Assembly (NCBI GenBank): GCA_018401135.1
Contig: JAGYLL010000009.1
Span: forward strand, 1-32,028
Source: Candidatus Moraniibacteriota bacterium
Lineage (GTDB): Bacteria; Patescibacteriota; Minisyncoccia; Moranbacterales; GCA-2747515
DNA: 32,028 bases
Direction: 5' to 3'
Position 1 is the first letter of the stretch, and the number at the start of each line of letters is the position of its first letter. Shown here piece by piece: positions 1-7,868 of this stretch. Under the pieces are notes generated by a model. It ran no database searches and was not told the origin of the DNA. It worked only from the letters and a program-made list of their open reading frames with translations. The translations under genes were made by a program, and so were the position numbers.

Positions 1-1036
1 AAAACTTTTCAGAAAGAATAATATTCTCAGAAGAATATACATTTTCAAAAAAGAGAGTGTCTTCTATACATTCTGCCAAAATTTCAAGAGCCTCTGATGC
101 AGTTTTTGTTTCCATAAGCCGAATACGAATTTCTTTAGATTTCGGAAATTCTTGAATATATGATTTAAAAAAACGCTTGAGTATTTCATAATTTTTTTCT
201 GTTCCCCAAAAACGTGAAAAGGAAAAAATTAATTGGGCAAGTGCTTGTACTTTTTGTTCATAATGTTTTGGTGAAGAATTTTTCTCAAATACCCAAGGAT
301 TACCATACACCCCTCTTCCTATCATCACACCATCAGCACCTGTTTTTTCAGCACATATTTCTCCTTGCTCCCTACTTTCCACATCTCCATTTCCTATAAG
401 AGAAATTCCGTATGATGAAGTTATCCTACCAGCTTTTTGAACTTCTTCCCATTGAGCAGGAACATCTGACATTTCTTTTCGTGTTCTTGCATGAAGCGTA
501 ATAGCATTGGGTTTTTCTTTACAAAGCGTTTCTATCCACTCTTGCGTTTGTATCTTATTATAGCCAATGCGTGTTTTTACCGAAACAGGAATATCTCCCG
601 CTCCTTCTTTGGTCGCTTGGATAATAGCACGCGCTCTTTCGGGATCTTGTATAAGCGATGCACCAGCACCTTGTTTTTCCACTTTTTTATCTGGACATCC
701 CATATTAATATCAATACCATCAAATCCTAGCTCAACAAGAAACTGAGCTACAGGAGTAAAATCTTTGGGATCCCCTCCAAATATCTGAGCAACGATAGGT
801 CTTTGTTTTTCCGTGTAAAGCAAATCACGCATAAGATGCTTCCTTCCCTTTTCAGAAAGAAGACCCTTACACGAAACAAATTCTGTAAAAAAGACATCTG
901 GTCGACCTTGTCTTGCGACGAATTCTCGAAAAACAATATCCGTCACCTCTGCCATAGGCGCAAGAACAAAAAAAGGCTTCGGGAGATGTTTCCAGAAATC
1001 GAGCACGCTTTTTTCGTGAGCTATTTCTTTAGACAT
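1..1036 (-). CDS. dus: tRNA-dihydrouridine synthase (Dus family), 3' end cut by window edge
   Basis: The enzyme reduces uridine to dihydrouridine in tRNA using FMN and NADPH. The track misses it because no stop lies inside the window; I translated it by hand from the ATG at 1036 (MSKEIAHEKSVLDFW). The TIM-barrel start LAPMAEVTD, the catalytic-cysteine motif NMGCPDKKV, the FMN-contacting VKTRIGY and HARTR, and the phosphate-binding GNGDV and MIGRGVYGNPW are all visible in family order. About 345 residues are present, near full length, including the helical C-terminal domain, so little is missing. Its start overlaps the end of the preceding membrane-protein gene by 8 bases, which suggests translational coupling in a three-gene minus-strand operon. 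The DusB-like subgroup is likely but not proven. Confidence 0.93.
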   Translation of the reverse strand, partial: MSKEIAHEKSVLDFWKHLPKPFFVLAPMAEVTDIVFREFVARQGRPDVFFTEFVSCKGLLSEKGRKHLMRDLLYTEKQRPIVAQIFGGDPKDFTPVAQFLVELGFDGIDINMGCPDKKVEKQGAGASLIQDPERARAIIQATKEGAGDIPVSVKTRIGYNKIQTQEWIETLCKEKPNAITLHARTRKEMSDVPAQWEEVQKAGRITSSYGISLIGNGDVESREQGEICAEKTGADGVMIGRGVYGNPWVFEKNSSPKHYEQKVQALAQLIFSFSRFWGTEKNYEILKRFFKSYIQEFPKSKEIRIRLMETKTASEALEILAECIEDTLFFENVYSSENIILSEKF

Positions 1037-1427
1037 TTTCTTTTTCTTTATAAAATACTATCAAAAGGAAGAGAAAGAAAGAAAGAAAGATAAGAGAGAA
1101 TAAAAAGATATACATTCCCCAGCCAAGTTTCCCTCCATCAGAAAGAACGAAAAAAGTAAAAAGGAGAGAGAAAAATATTCCTTGTTTTTTACTTATCACT
1201 AAAAGATGTCTTTTCTCCTCCCTCTCTACAAATTGTCCTATAAGAATATATACGAGAGAGCTTCCTACTAAAGTCATAAAAAAAGGCAAGGGAGAAACGC
1301 GATTCGAAAATATTCCAGGCAAAATACTTTCAGCGAGAAAATAAAAAAAACTTATAGCAACAGTAAAAACAAGAAGTTCATTGCTTAATTTATACAGTAT
1401 ACGTATTATTTGATTTTGCTCTTTCAT
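1029..1427 (-). CDS. small four-helix membrane protein, unknown function
   Basis: I do not recognise the family. The 132-residue product has about four hydrophobic segments (LLVFTVAISFFYFLAESIL, PLPFFMTLVGSSLVYILIG, a segment around GIFFSLLFTFFVL, and a long final one around YIFLFSLIFLSFFLFLLIVF). A short charged loop (EREEKRH) lies in the middle and the tail is Lys/Glu-rich. It starts 4 bases after the 435-residue anchored protein ends and its stop overlaps the dus start, so all three are probably one transcript. The 3' end of the gene is a purine-rich GAAA-type simple repeat on the complementary strand, seen in the protein only as a Lys/Glu tail. Confidence 0.7.
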   Translation of the reverse strand: MKEQNQIIRILYKLSNELLVFTVAISFFYFLAESILPGIFSNRVSPLPFFMTLVGSSLVYILIGQFVEREEKRHLLVISKKQGIFFSLLFTFFVLSDGGKLGWGMYIFLFSLIFLSFFLFLLIVFYKEKENV

Positions 1428-1431
1428 ATAT

Positions 1432-2739
1432 TTAATTACCTATTCCCATTCTTTGTCCTAGTCGATTTTTTATATCGAGTAAAAAAAGTTTCGTATGTTC
1501 CCAATTTTTTTTCATAGAAAGAGTTACTCCCATTTCTTTGAGAGAGGCTTCATTTTTCGGTACAAAAACAAACTCATATTCAAAACCAAATTCTTCCATA
1601 GAAAGGGGGAGGAAACAAGCGTATTTTTTCTTTCCTATCTGAGAAAGAGGGCAAATTTTTGTCTGGACATCGAAATTAACAAGAACCATTCCTATGCTTT
1701 GATATTGTTTTGATATATGATCCCCTACAATTTCTCGAAGTTTTCCCTCATCTACAAGATAAGAGGTGCCCATCTCTTTATCGGCAAAGATTGTTCCTTG
1801 CGGGTGAGGACTCCTCAAGGAAAAAAGTCCACTTATTTCATAAGGTGAAATTTCTTCTTCTGTCACAGAAAAAAGTGATTCCCAATCATAGCCTTTAGAA
1901 AGAAATGTTTGAGCTGTGTCTATTCCGCGAAGGAAGCCGTCTTCAACGATAAATACTCCGTCTTTGTAGCTAAGAAGAGCTCCGTTAGGAAAACCTTTTT
2001 TCTTTTGCTCTTCTCTGGGAATAATTTCTTGATCTTTAGGAAGGAATCGAGCATCTTCTTTGCGGTACGAAGCAAGGTAGGCACGTTCACTCACAAAAGG
2101 CTGAAGAGATTGATCCTCTACTTGATAATACGTTCCGTCTTCAGAAACAAAGAGACTTCCCTCAATCCATATCGTGTCTGATGACAAAGGAGAAACATTT
2201 CCATACAAAGAAAATTCTTCTTGAGTAATTTCAAGAAAATTTTTGGCATCAAAAGAAAAAGATGCTATGGTTTTCTCATCTATTTCATAAAGCATATCCT
2301 TTGAGACAATGAATAGTCTACCCTCATAACGAAGGAGGGATCCTTGTCGAAATCCCATTTTTTCTCCTTGAGGATATAGCATTGCTCTATAGGCTCTTGT
2401 GACCAAAAGATCTCCTTCCAACACATCATCCCCTTTTGTCTTTACTTCCCAACGCAAGGCATCGAAATCTCCTCGAGCTACCACATTAAATATCAATTTT
2501 TCATTTGGAAGAAGTTTTTCTCCAACATTTTCACCACTTTCCAATCGAGGTTGTATGATGGTATTATTTTTCCCATAGTATTGACTAAAATCAAAAAAAT
2601 CATAGTGATCAGGGAAAACAATCTTTAAAAAAACAAAAATTCCAAAAATGAAAAATCCTCCATAGAGAAAAAAACGTCCTAAAACATACCATTTTTGGTA
2701 TTTGGCTGAAATGACAATATCAGGAGTAAAATCAAACAT
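1432..2739 (-). CDS. membrane-anchored protein with four degenerate repeats, unknown function
   Basis: No known enzyme is recognised. The track start at 2757 is a TTG; I choose the ATG at 2739 (MFDFTPDIV), giving 435 residues. One membrane helix (about residues 20-45, FFLYGGFFIFGIFVFLKIVF) follows a short cytoplasmic N-terminus, so the bulk should lie outside the membrane. The outer part holds about four related units with the pattern G-(S/A/T)-L-(L/F/I), a short hydrophobic strand ending FIV or YLV, a charged turn and a Leu-Arg/Tyr-Glu-Ile strand: GSLLRYEGRLFIV, GSLFVSEDGTYYQV, GALLSYKDGVFIV, GTIFADKEMGTSYLV. This looks like a repeated beta module, perhaps a short propeller-like domain. It is the first gene of an operon with a small membrane protein and dus. 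Confidence 0.75.
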   Translation of the reverse strand: MFDFTPDIVISAKYQKWYVLGRFFLYGGFFIFGIFVFLKIVFPDHYDFFDFSQYYGKNNTIIQPRLESGENVGEKLLPNEKLIFNVVARGDFDALRWEVKTKGDDVLEGDLLVTRAYRAMLYPQGEKMGFRQGSLLRYEGRLFIVSKDMLYEIDEKTIASFSFDAKNFLEITQEEFSLYGNVSPLSSDTIWIEGSLFVSEDGTYYQVEDQSLQPFVSERAYLASYRKEDARFLPKDQEIIPREEQKKKGFPNGALLSYKDGVFIVEDGFLRGIDTAQTFLSKGYDWESLFSVTEEEISPYEISGLFSLRSPHPQGTIFADKEMGTSYLVDEGKLREIVGDHISKQYQSIGMVLVNFDVQTKICPLSQIGKKKYACFLPLSMEEFGFEYEFVFVPKNEASLKEMGVTLSMKKNWEHTKLFLLDIKNRLGQRMGIGN

Positions 2740-2745
2740 ATATAC

Positions 2746-2751
2746 AGTATA
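2746..2751 (-). promoter_or_regulatory. candidate extended -10 for the repeat-protein operon (possibly leaderless)
   Basis: On the minus strand the sequence TGgTATACT forms an extended -10 element only 6 bases upstream of the ATG at 2739. The hexamer at the -35 position is poor. If it is used, transcription would begin at or within a base or two of the start codon, giving a leaderless mRNA; no Shine-Dalgarno is visible. Inference from sequence only. Confidence 0.4.
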
Positions 2752-2766
2752 CCACAATCATATTCC

Positions 2767-2793
2767 TTGTTATACTACAAATATCTCTATAAT
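2767..2793 (+). promoter_or_regulatory. candidate sigma70-type promoter for galE
   Basis: TTGTTA at 2767-2772 and a perfect TATAAT at 2788-2793 are separated by 15 bases, shorter than the usual 16-18. The -10 lies 12 bases before the galE ATG at 2806, so the leader would be only a few bases long. The perfect -10 supports it; the short spacer argues for caution. Confidence 0.45.
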
Positions 2794-2805
2794 AAAAATA
2801 TCTTT

Positions 2806-3816
2806 ATGAATATACTCGTAACAGGAGGAGCTGGATTTATAGGATCTCATACGGTAGTTGAGCTCATCGCCTATGGGCATACACCTATTATTGTCGATAA
2901 TCTTTCCAACTCTCACGAAAATGTCATTATAAATATAGAAAAAATAGTAAACCAAAAAATACTTTTTTACAAACAAGACTGTCGGGATAAGCAAAAAATG
3001 GATACTCTTTTTTCAAACCATCAGCCTGATGGAGTTATTCATTTTGCAGCGTATAAATCTGTTTCTGAATCTGTCGATAAACCACTCCTCTATTGGGAAA
3101 ATAATAGTAATTCTCTTCTCACTCTCCTTGAAATGACCGAGAAATACGAAACGCCTTTCTTTGTTTTTTCTTCTTCTGCTACTGTGTACGGAGATCCTGA
3201 GGAACTCCCTCTCAAAGAAACAGCTCCGAGAAAACCATCGACAAATGCCTATGGAGCGACCAAGCAAACGGGCGAGGATATGCTACAAACACTCTGTCTT
3301 ACTCCTCATTCAAAAACAAAAGGTATCTCTCTTCGATATTTTAATCCTATAGGAGCACATCCAAGTGGTCTTCTTGGTGAGCTTCCATTAGGAGTCCCCC
3401 AAAATCTCGTTCCTTTTATCACCCAAACAGCCATAGGGTTGCGAGAAAAACTTACTGTTTTTGGTACTACCTACCCAACACCAGATGGAACCTGTCTTCG
3501 TGACTATATTCATGTTCTTGATCTTGCTCAGGCTCATATCTATGCACTCACTCATCTTACAAAAATTAATTCTCCTACGTATGATGTTTACAATATAGGA
3601 ACAGGAAAGCCCTCTAGTGTTATGGAAATGATTCAAACCTTTGAGAAAATATCAGGGGTATCTCTCCCCTACGTCCTAGGACCAAAAAGGCAAGGAGATG
3701 TCGCGAGTTGTTATGCTGATGTCTCCAAAGCAAAAAAAGATCTTCTTTGGCAATCACATTTCTCTCTCCAACAAGCACTCATTGATGCGTGGAAATGGCA
3801 ACAATCTCTCAAATAA
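2806..3816 (+). CDS. galE: UDP-glucose 4-epimerase
   Basis: The enzyme interconverts UDP-glucose and UDP-galactose in the cytoplasm, supplying galactose units for surface glycans. The track start (TTG at 2767) adds a non-homologous 13-residue leader; the ATG at 2806 begins directly with the Rossmann strand MNILVTGGAGFIGSH, giving 336 residues, the normal size for the family. The short-chain dehydrogenase/reductase active site is intact: SSSATVYGDP carries the Ser/Thr, and YGATK is the catalytic YxxxK. LRYFNPIGAHPSG, DGTCLRDYIHVLDLA and YNIGTGKPSSV are typical downstream motifs. It stands alone on the plus strand, convergent with the membrane cluster (5-base gap), which with GT4 and Wzz-like genes elsewhere in the window fits surface-polysaccharide supply. 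Confidence 0.96.
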   Translation: MNILVTGGAGFIGSHTVVELIAYGHTPIIVDNLSNSHENVIINIEKIVNQKILFYKQDCRDKQKMDTLFSNHQPDGVIHFAAYKSVSESVDKPLLYWENNSNSLLTLLEMTEKYETPFFVFSSSATVYGDPEELPLKETAPRKPSTNAYGATKQTGEDMLQTLCLTPHSKTKGISLRYFNPIGAHPSGLLGELPLGVPQNLVPFITQTAIGLREKLTVFGTTYPTPDGTCLRDYIHVLDLAQAHIYALTHLTKINSPTYDVYNIGTGKPSSVMEMIQTFEKISGVSLPYVLGPKRQGDVASCYADVSKAKKDLLWQSHFSLQQALIDAWKWQQSLK

Positions 3817-3821
3817 CACGG

Positions 3822-4208
3822 TTAGATATTTTTTTCCTCTGGAGTCTTTTTACTTTCTTTTCGAATCTCTATACTTGCTCGAATAACTGCCATTACGAGA
3901 AAGTAGTAGGCATAGACAGCAAATGCTTCTGCTTGTTCTTCTCTCTCAAAGACAAGAAGAATTGGTGTTGCAGAAAGAAAAAATAAAGCAGGAACTGCCA
4001 ATACTCGACTAGAAAGTGGCCCCAATATTGACCAGAGAAATATCAGAAAAATAAAAATCTCGACAACATTCCATTCAAAGAAAGCTCCTACAAGAAAACC
4101 AAAAAAAAGTACCGTCATATCCCCTCGCCTCTCCTTCCAAAGAGAAAGGAACCACTTCTCGACAGTATCTTCTCCACCAAACACACTTTCTTGATTTTTA
4201 CTTTTCAT
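3822..4208 (-). CDS. small membrane protein, unknown function
   Basis: I do not recognise the family. The 128-residue product has a charged N-terminal 30 residues, then about four membrane segments: two close together (VLFFGFLVGAFFEW and EIFIFLIFLWSILG), a third around VLAVPALFFLSATPILLVF, and a fourth around YAYYFLVMAVIRAS. It ends in a charged tail (RKESKKTPEEKN). The ATG at 4208 overlaps the end of the 693-residue GT-C-like gene by 11 bases, so translation is probably coupled and the protein may be a small partner of that membrane enzyme. It is the last gene of the four-gene minus-strand cluster and is convergent with galE. Confidence 0.7.
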   Translation of the reverse strand: MKSKNQESVFGGEDTVEKWFLSLWKERRGDMTVLFFGFLVGAFFEWNVVEIFIFLIFLWSILGPLSSRVLAVPALFFLSATPILLVFEREEQAEAFAVYAYYFLVMAVIRASIEIRKESKKTPEEKNI

Positions 4209-6279
4209 AAAGTTTCTTTTTCATATATAATCCTATTTTTCCTAGTATACTACATAATACTGCTATTCCCGTTATATACAAACTTACAACAAAAAATTTC
4301 ATCGGTACGAAAACAATTTCTACCTTTGCTTTACCAGAAAATTTTGGCAATTCCCAACCATTTAATAACCCCAAAGAACGAATATGGGTAATTGTTTCTC
4401 TTGATTCATTTTCTTGTATAAATTTTGCCTCCCAAAAAGGATGAAAAGGTCGAGCAAAAATCAAATCTTTTCCTGAGTACGTTTCGTCAACAAAAAGCAT
4501 ATACTTTCCAAAACTTTTTGTATAGGGAATTTCTGTACTATACTTTTTTTTCATTTCTTCTTGTAAAGCAAGTATACGAGAAGGGTTTTCTACAAGAGCA
4601 AAAGATTTTTCTGACACAAAAAACAAAGGGAAGACAAAATCATCTGCTATGCGATAAAGAGTAAATGTTTTTGTTTCTAAAATATTTTCCAAAACTTTTT
4701 TCGAAACAAGAAACTCTTCTTTTTCGCTATCTGCATTTGAGCTCTTTTTGTTCCAAAGAATATATCGTGTCTGTGACACACCAAGAAGGCTAGTTATCCA
4801 TTGAGGATTTTCAGTTGATTGAGAAAATGTTTTTGTATGAGACCATTTTTCAAAATACGGATCATGAGAAGAAATAATTTCTCTTTGAAGAAGAGCAGGA
4901 AGAATGTTTTTTTCAAAAGAACTTTCCTCTTCCCTATAAGGAAATATTGCCATCGAGCCATCTGTATCGTTTAAAAATTCTTTGTTATATCTCCATAAAG
5001 ACACATAATCTTCTTCTAAAATAACAATGCTTTGTCTCTCTTCTTTTTCGTTATTCTCATACAAAGAGAAAAAAAACGGAGAAGCTGAAAGAGATAAAAT
5101 AATCGCACTTACTGCAAATGTTTTTCGAGAAATGTGTTCGAATTGAGAAACAAGAAGTCCCAAAAAAATACCAAGAAAAGGGAGAAAAAGAGAAAATATC
5201 TCCCCTGTAAGAAAAATATTTTTTTCAGGAAATATAAATACTTTCTGATAAAGGAACCCTCCTATTCCAGAGAGTCCTGTATACAAAAGACTTAAGCAAA
5301 GAAAAAGAGTAAGAAATATCCAGAAAATACGTTTTTCCCTTTGTCTTTTTTGCACAATCCATCCAAAGAAAATCCACACCAAAGGCAAAAAAGAAATGAG
5401 TATAAAAAATACTCCAAAAAAAGAAATCCCCTCAAAAAACGAGAAATGTGTTTCTATCAAACGAAAAGCATTTATTAATGAAGAAGAAATTTCTTGTGCA
5501 TTCTCTAAAACAACTCCTTGATTTCCTCCTGAGTTTGGAAGCAAAACTCCCTCTCCATAAAAAAATCGAATACAAAGAGACCATAGTGTATAGGCGTTTA
5601 CCAAGAGAACCCCCAACCAGAGAGAGAGGAGTTTTAATACAAATTTCCAAGAATATTTTCTTGAAGAAAAAATCCATAGCACGCCTGTATAGAGACAAAA
5701 AAAGACCCCGATAACTACTGCTACCAAAGGAAATATAAAAGCTGTTCCAGCAATAAAGAAAAAAAGAAGGAAAAATAAAGCTCTTTCTAGAGTTGGTTTT
5801 TGAAAAAATCTCCAATACCCTCCCACGAGAAAAGGAAAGATGCTATACAAAAGTCCCAAAGGAGAAAAAAGTTTTCCTGATATGAAAAGCATACCAACAA
5901 AGATATTGAAGGCATAAAGAAAAGAAAAGGCAAAAAGAACAAAGGGTGATGCGAGAGGGGAAAATTTTCGTGCTAACCACCAAAAAGAACCATATGAGAG
6001 AAGAAAAAAGAAGGTAAGATAAAGAGAAAGTGTTATACTATGATTCAAAGATAGACTATCTGTAAGCCAAAAAAAACCATACCAAAGAAATCCCCTCCCT
6101 TCCGTTTCAAAAAGAGAAGAGGTAAAAAATTCTTTTCCAAAAATTGGAGTATATATATCTCCAGAAAGAATAAAAGACTTTGCGGGAAAATTTTGTACAA
6201 AAGAAAAGAGTACAAGAAAACTCAATCCCAAAAAAAACCAAAAAAAATATTTTTTATACAAATCTTTCATCATAATCAT
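4198..6279 (-). CDS. large polytopic membrane protein, GT-C/YfhO-like
   Basis: Residues 1 to about 400 form 10 or more membrane helices. The first loop carries LSGDIYTPIFG, which places an acidic residue where GT-C glycosyltransferases usually keep their catalytic Asp. After a last helix around AVSAIILSLSASPFFF comes an outer domain of about 250 residues (EEDYVSLWRYNKEFL, then LLGVSQTRYILWN, FHPFWEAKF and LLNGWELPKF), then one C-terminal helix. This layout resembles YfhO-type and polyprenyl-phosphate-sugar-using GT-C enzymes, but the assignment is by architecture, not by a family signature. Three ATG codons lie close together (6279, 6273, 6270); the last gives MKDLYKKYFFW and may be the true start. 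It follows the 505-residue anchored protein by 16 bases. Probable role: transfer of sugars to a surface polymer or protein. Confidence 0.6.
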   Translation of the reverse strand: MIMMKDLYKKYFFWFFLGLSFLVLFSFVQNFPAKSFILSGDIYTPIFGKEFFTSSLFETEGRGFLWYGFFWLTDSLSLNHSITLSLYLTFFFLLSYGSFWWLARKFSPLASPFVLFAFSFLYAFNIFVGMLFISGKLFSPLGLLYSIFPFLVGGYWRFFQKPTLERALFFLLFFFIAGTAFIFPLVAVVIGVFFCLYTGVLWIFSSRKYSWKFVLKLLSLWLGVLLVNAYTLWSLCIRFFYGEGVLLPNSGGNQGVVLENAQEISSSLINAFRLIETHFSFFEGISFFGVFFILISFLPLVWIFFGWIVQKRQREKRIFWIFLTLFLCLSLLYTGLSGIGGFLYQKVFIFPEKNIFLTGEIFSLFLPFLGIFLGLLVSQFEHISRKTFAVSAIILSLSASPFFFSLYENNEKEERQSIVILEEDYVSLWRYNKEFLNDTDGSMAIFPYREEESSFEKNILPALLQREIISSHDPYFEKWSHTKTFSQSTENPQWITSLLGVSQTRYILWNKKSSNADSEKEEFLVSKKVLENILETKTFTLYRIADDFVFPLFFVSEKSFALVENPSRILALQEEMKKKYSTEIPYTKSFGKYMLFVDETYSGKDLIFARPFHPFWEAKFIQENESRETITHIRSLGLLNGWELPKFSGKAKVEIVFVPMKFFVVSLYITGIAVLCSILGKIGLYMKKKLYEK

Positions 6280-6295
6280 TAAAGAGAATATTCTT

Positions 6296-7813
6296 TTATT
6301 CTTTCAAGATTTTTGCTTTGATATATAGCGTATCTAATCCGAACTTTCTTTTAGAATCTTCTTTTCCAGCATAACGAACACGAACAAAAAAAGATGTTTG
6401 ATCTTTTTTCTTTGTTTCAAATCGCAAAGAAAAGTTTTGAGGTTCATCTTCCATTTGTGTAAAAGGTATCTCCATCCATTCTTTTTGATCAAAAGAATAT
6501 TCCATAGCTATTTGTTTTTTATAGTTTCCAAATTGTTGAGCTCGAAAAAGTATTTCTGCAAAAGGAGTGAGTGTATCAATAGTATAAACAAAATACTCTC
6601 CTACTTTTGCATCTCCCAAAACACGAGCATCTTTTTTTGAAAAAGAAATATTTTCAGACATATCCGTGATATTAAGGAAATCAGCAACCATTCCTTCTGT
6701 TTTATATGTATATTGAAGATATGGTCCCATATCTTCAATAAGCGATCCCAATAAAAGCTTATTTTTTTCATCACCTTCATCAAAAGATGGTTGCGCCTCT
6801 ACCAACAAAAAACCTGCTTGATCCATTTCTTCATAAACAAGTGGACTAAAATCGAGATTTCCTTTTTTATTCGCATCTCTATAACGAATACCTATCATAT
6901 ATTCTTTTTTTGAATCTATTTTTACTGGGAAATCAAGCTTTACGCTCCCTGATTTTTCCATTTCTTTTTCTACATCTGATTCAGAAAAAGATCGTGAATA
7001 AAGAACGTTTTTTTCTACAATAGCACTCTCTTTGGAATATTCTCTAAGCTCTATGACATATTTTGCATTCGACTCTGAACGAGAACGTTTTGCCGAAAAA
7101 GAAACCGTGAGTATCTTGTCCCCAGGAGGAGTTAGTATCCCCCACAAAGAAAAAGCGTCTCGATCAGAAAAAAATATTCTTTTCTGATCCTCAGAAGAAA
7201 CTTCTGCAACCAATGCTTTTTTGAAAGATGCTTGGCGCATTACGCTCGGTTGCAATGTCTGTGCTTCTTGTTGACTAGTAATTTTCAATCGAGTGATACG
7301 CATATCAGAAAGAATAACCCTCCCCCCTCTCCAGCGATCTTTTTCTTCTTCTCCCTCTTTACGAAAGATAATATCTTTATACACATCATCAGTTTGGAAA
7401 ATAAACTCTGTAAAGAAAGCCTCTTGACCTTTTTTGAGAAAAATTTCTCCTATTTGTTTTTCTTGTCCCCAATTAGAGAGAGCAAAAACAAAAATCTTCT
7501 CATCAGCATCAAGCGACTGAGCTCGAAAAGCGATCCTGTACCAATCGTTTTCCATAGAATCAAAAACGTTTTTATAGAGTTTTTCTGGCTTATTTCCCTC
7601 TAAATCTGGAACGATTTCATCCAAAGAAAGATTGGAAACTTCTTTTTTTGTATCAGAAGAAAGCTCTTCTACAGGAGAAACAACAAGGTTATACCAAAAG
7701 ACAATACCGAAAATAATAATAATACCGAGATATTTTCGGGTGGACGAAAAGAAAGAAAAAACGCTTTCTTTCTTTGAAAAAACAAGTTCTTTGAGCATTT
7801 GAAAAATTTTCAT
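6296..7813 (-). CDS. membrane-anchored beta-rich extracytoplasmic protein, unknown function
   Basis: No family is recognised. I start at the ATG at 7813 (MKIFQMLKELVFSKK), because the longer track version runs into the upstream gene and its first 42 residues look like untranslated sequence. The 505-residue product has one membrane helix near residues 30-50 (YLGIIIIFGIVFWYNLVV). The rest should lie outside the membrane. It is rich in alternating hydrophobic strands with many charged residues and contains no cysteine that I noticed. Segments such as FVYTIDTLTPFAEILFRAQQ, near the C-terminus, suggest jelly-roll or Ig-like sandwiches of the kind that bind glycans. Sitting between two GT-C-related genes, it may be an accessory or acceptor component of that machinery; this is inference. 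Confidence 0.7.
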   Translation of the reverse strand: MKIFQMLKELVFSKKESVFSFFSSTRKYLGIIIIFGIVFWYNLVVSPVEELSSDTKKEVSNLSLDEIVPDLEGNKPEKLYKNVFDSMENDWYRIAFRAQSLDADEKIFVFALSNWGQEKQIGEIFLKKGQEAFFTEFIFQTDDVYKDIIFRKEGEEEKDRWRGGRVILSDMRITRLKITSQQEAQTLQPSVMRQASFKKALVAEVSSEDQKRIFFSDRDAFSLWGILTPPGDKILTVSFSAKRSRSESNAKYVIELREYSKESAIVEKNVLYSRSFSESDVEKEMEKSGSVKLDFPVKIDSKKEYMIGIRYRDANKKGNLDFSPLVYEEMDQAGFLLVEAQPSFDEGDEKNKLLLGSLIEDMGPYLQYTYKTEGMVADFLNITDMSENISFSKKDARVLGDAKVGEYFVYTIDTLTPFAEILFRAQQFGNYKKQIAMEYSFDQKEWMEIPFTQMEDEPQNFSLRFETKKKDQTSFFVRVRYAGKEDSKRKFGLDTLYIKAKILKE

Positions 7814-7868
7814 AGAGTTTATTTGATTTTTACTATACAACAAAAATATAAAACATACCAATGCCTCT

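Noticed and set aside
1070-1092. GAAA-type simple repeat on the plus strand
   Set aside because: It lies inside the coding end of the 132-residue membrane protein and is explained by its Lys/Glu-rich tail together with the phenylalanine codons.
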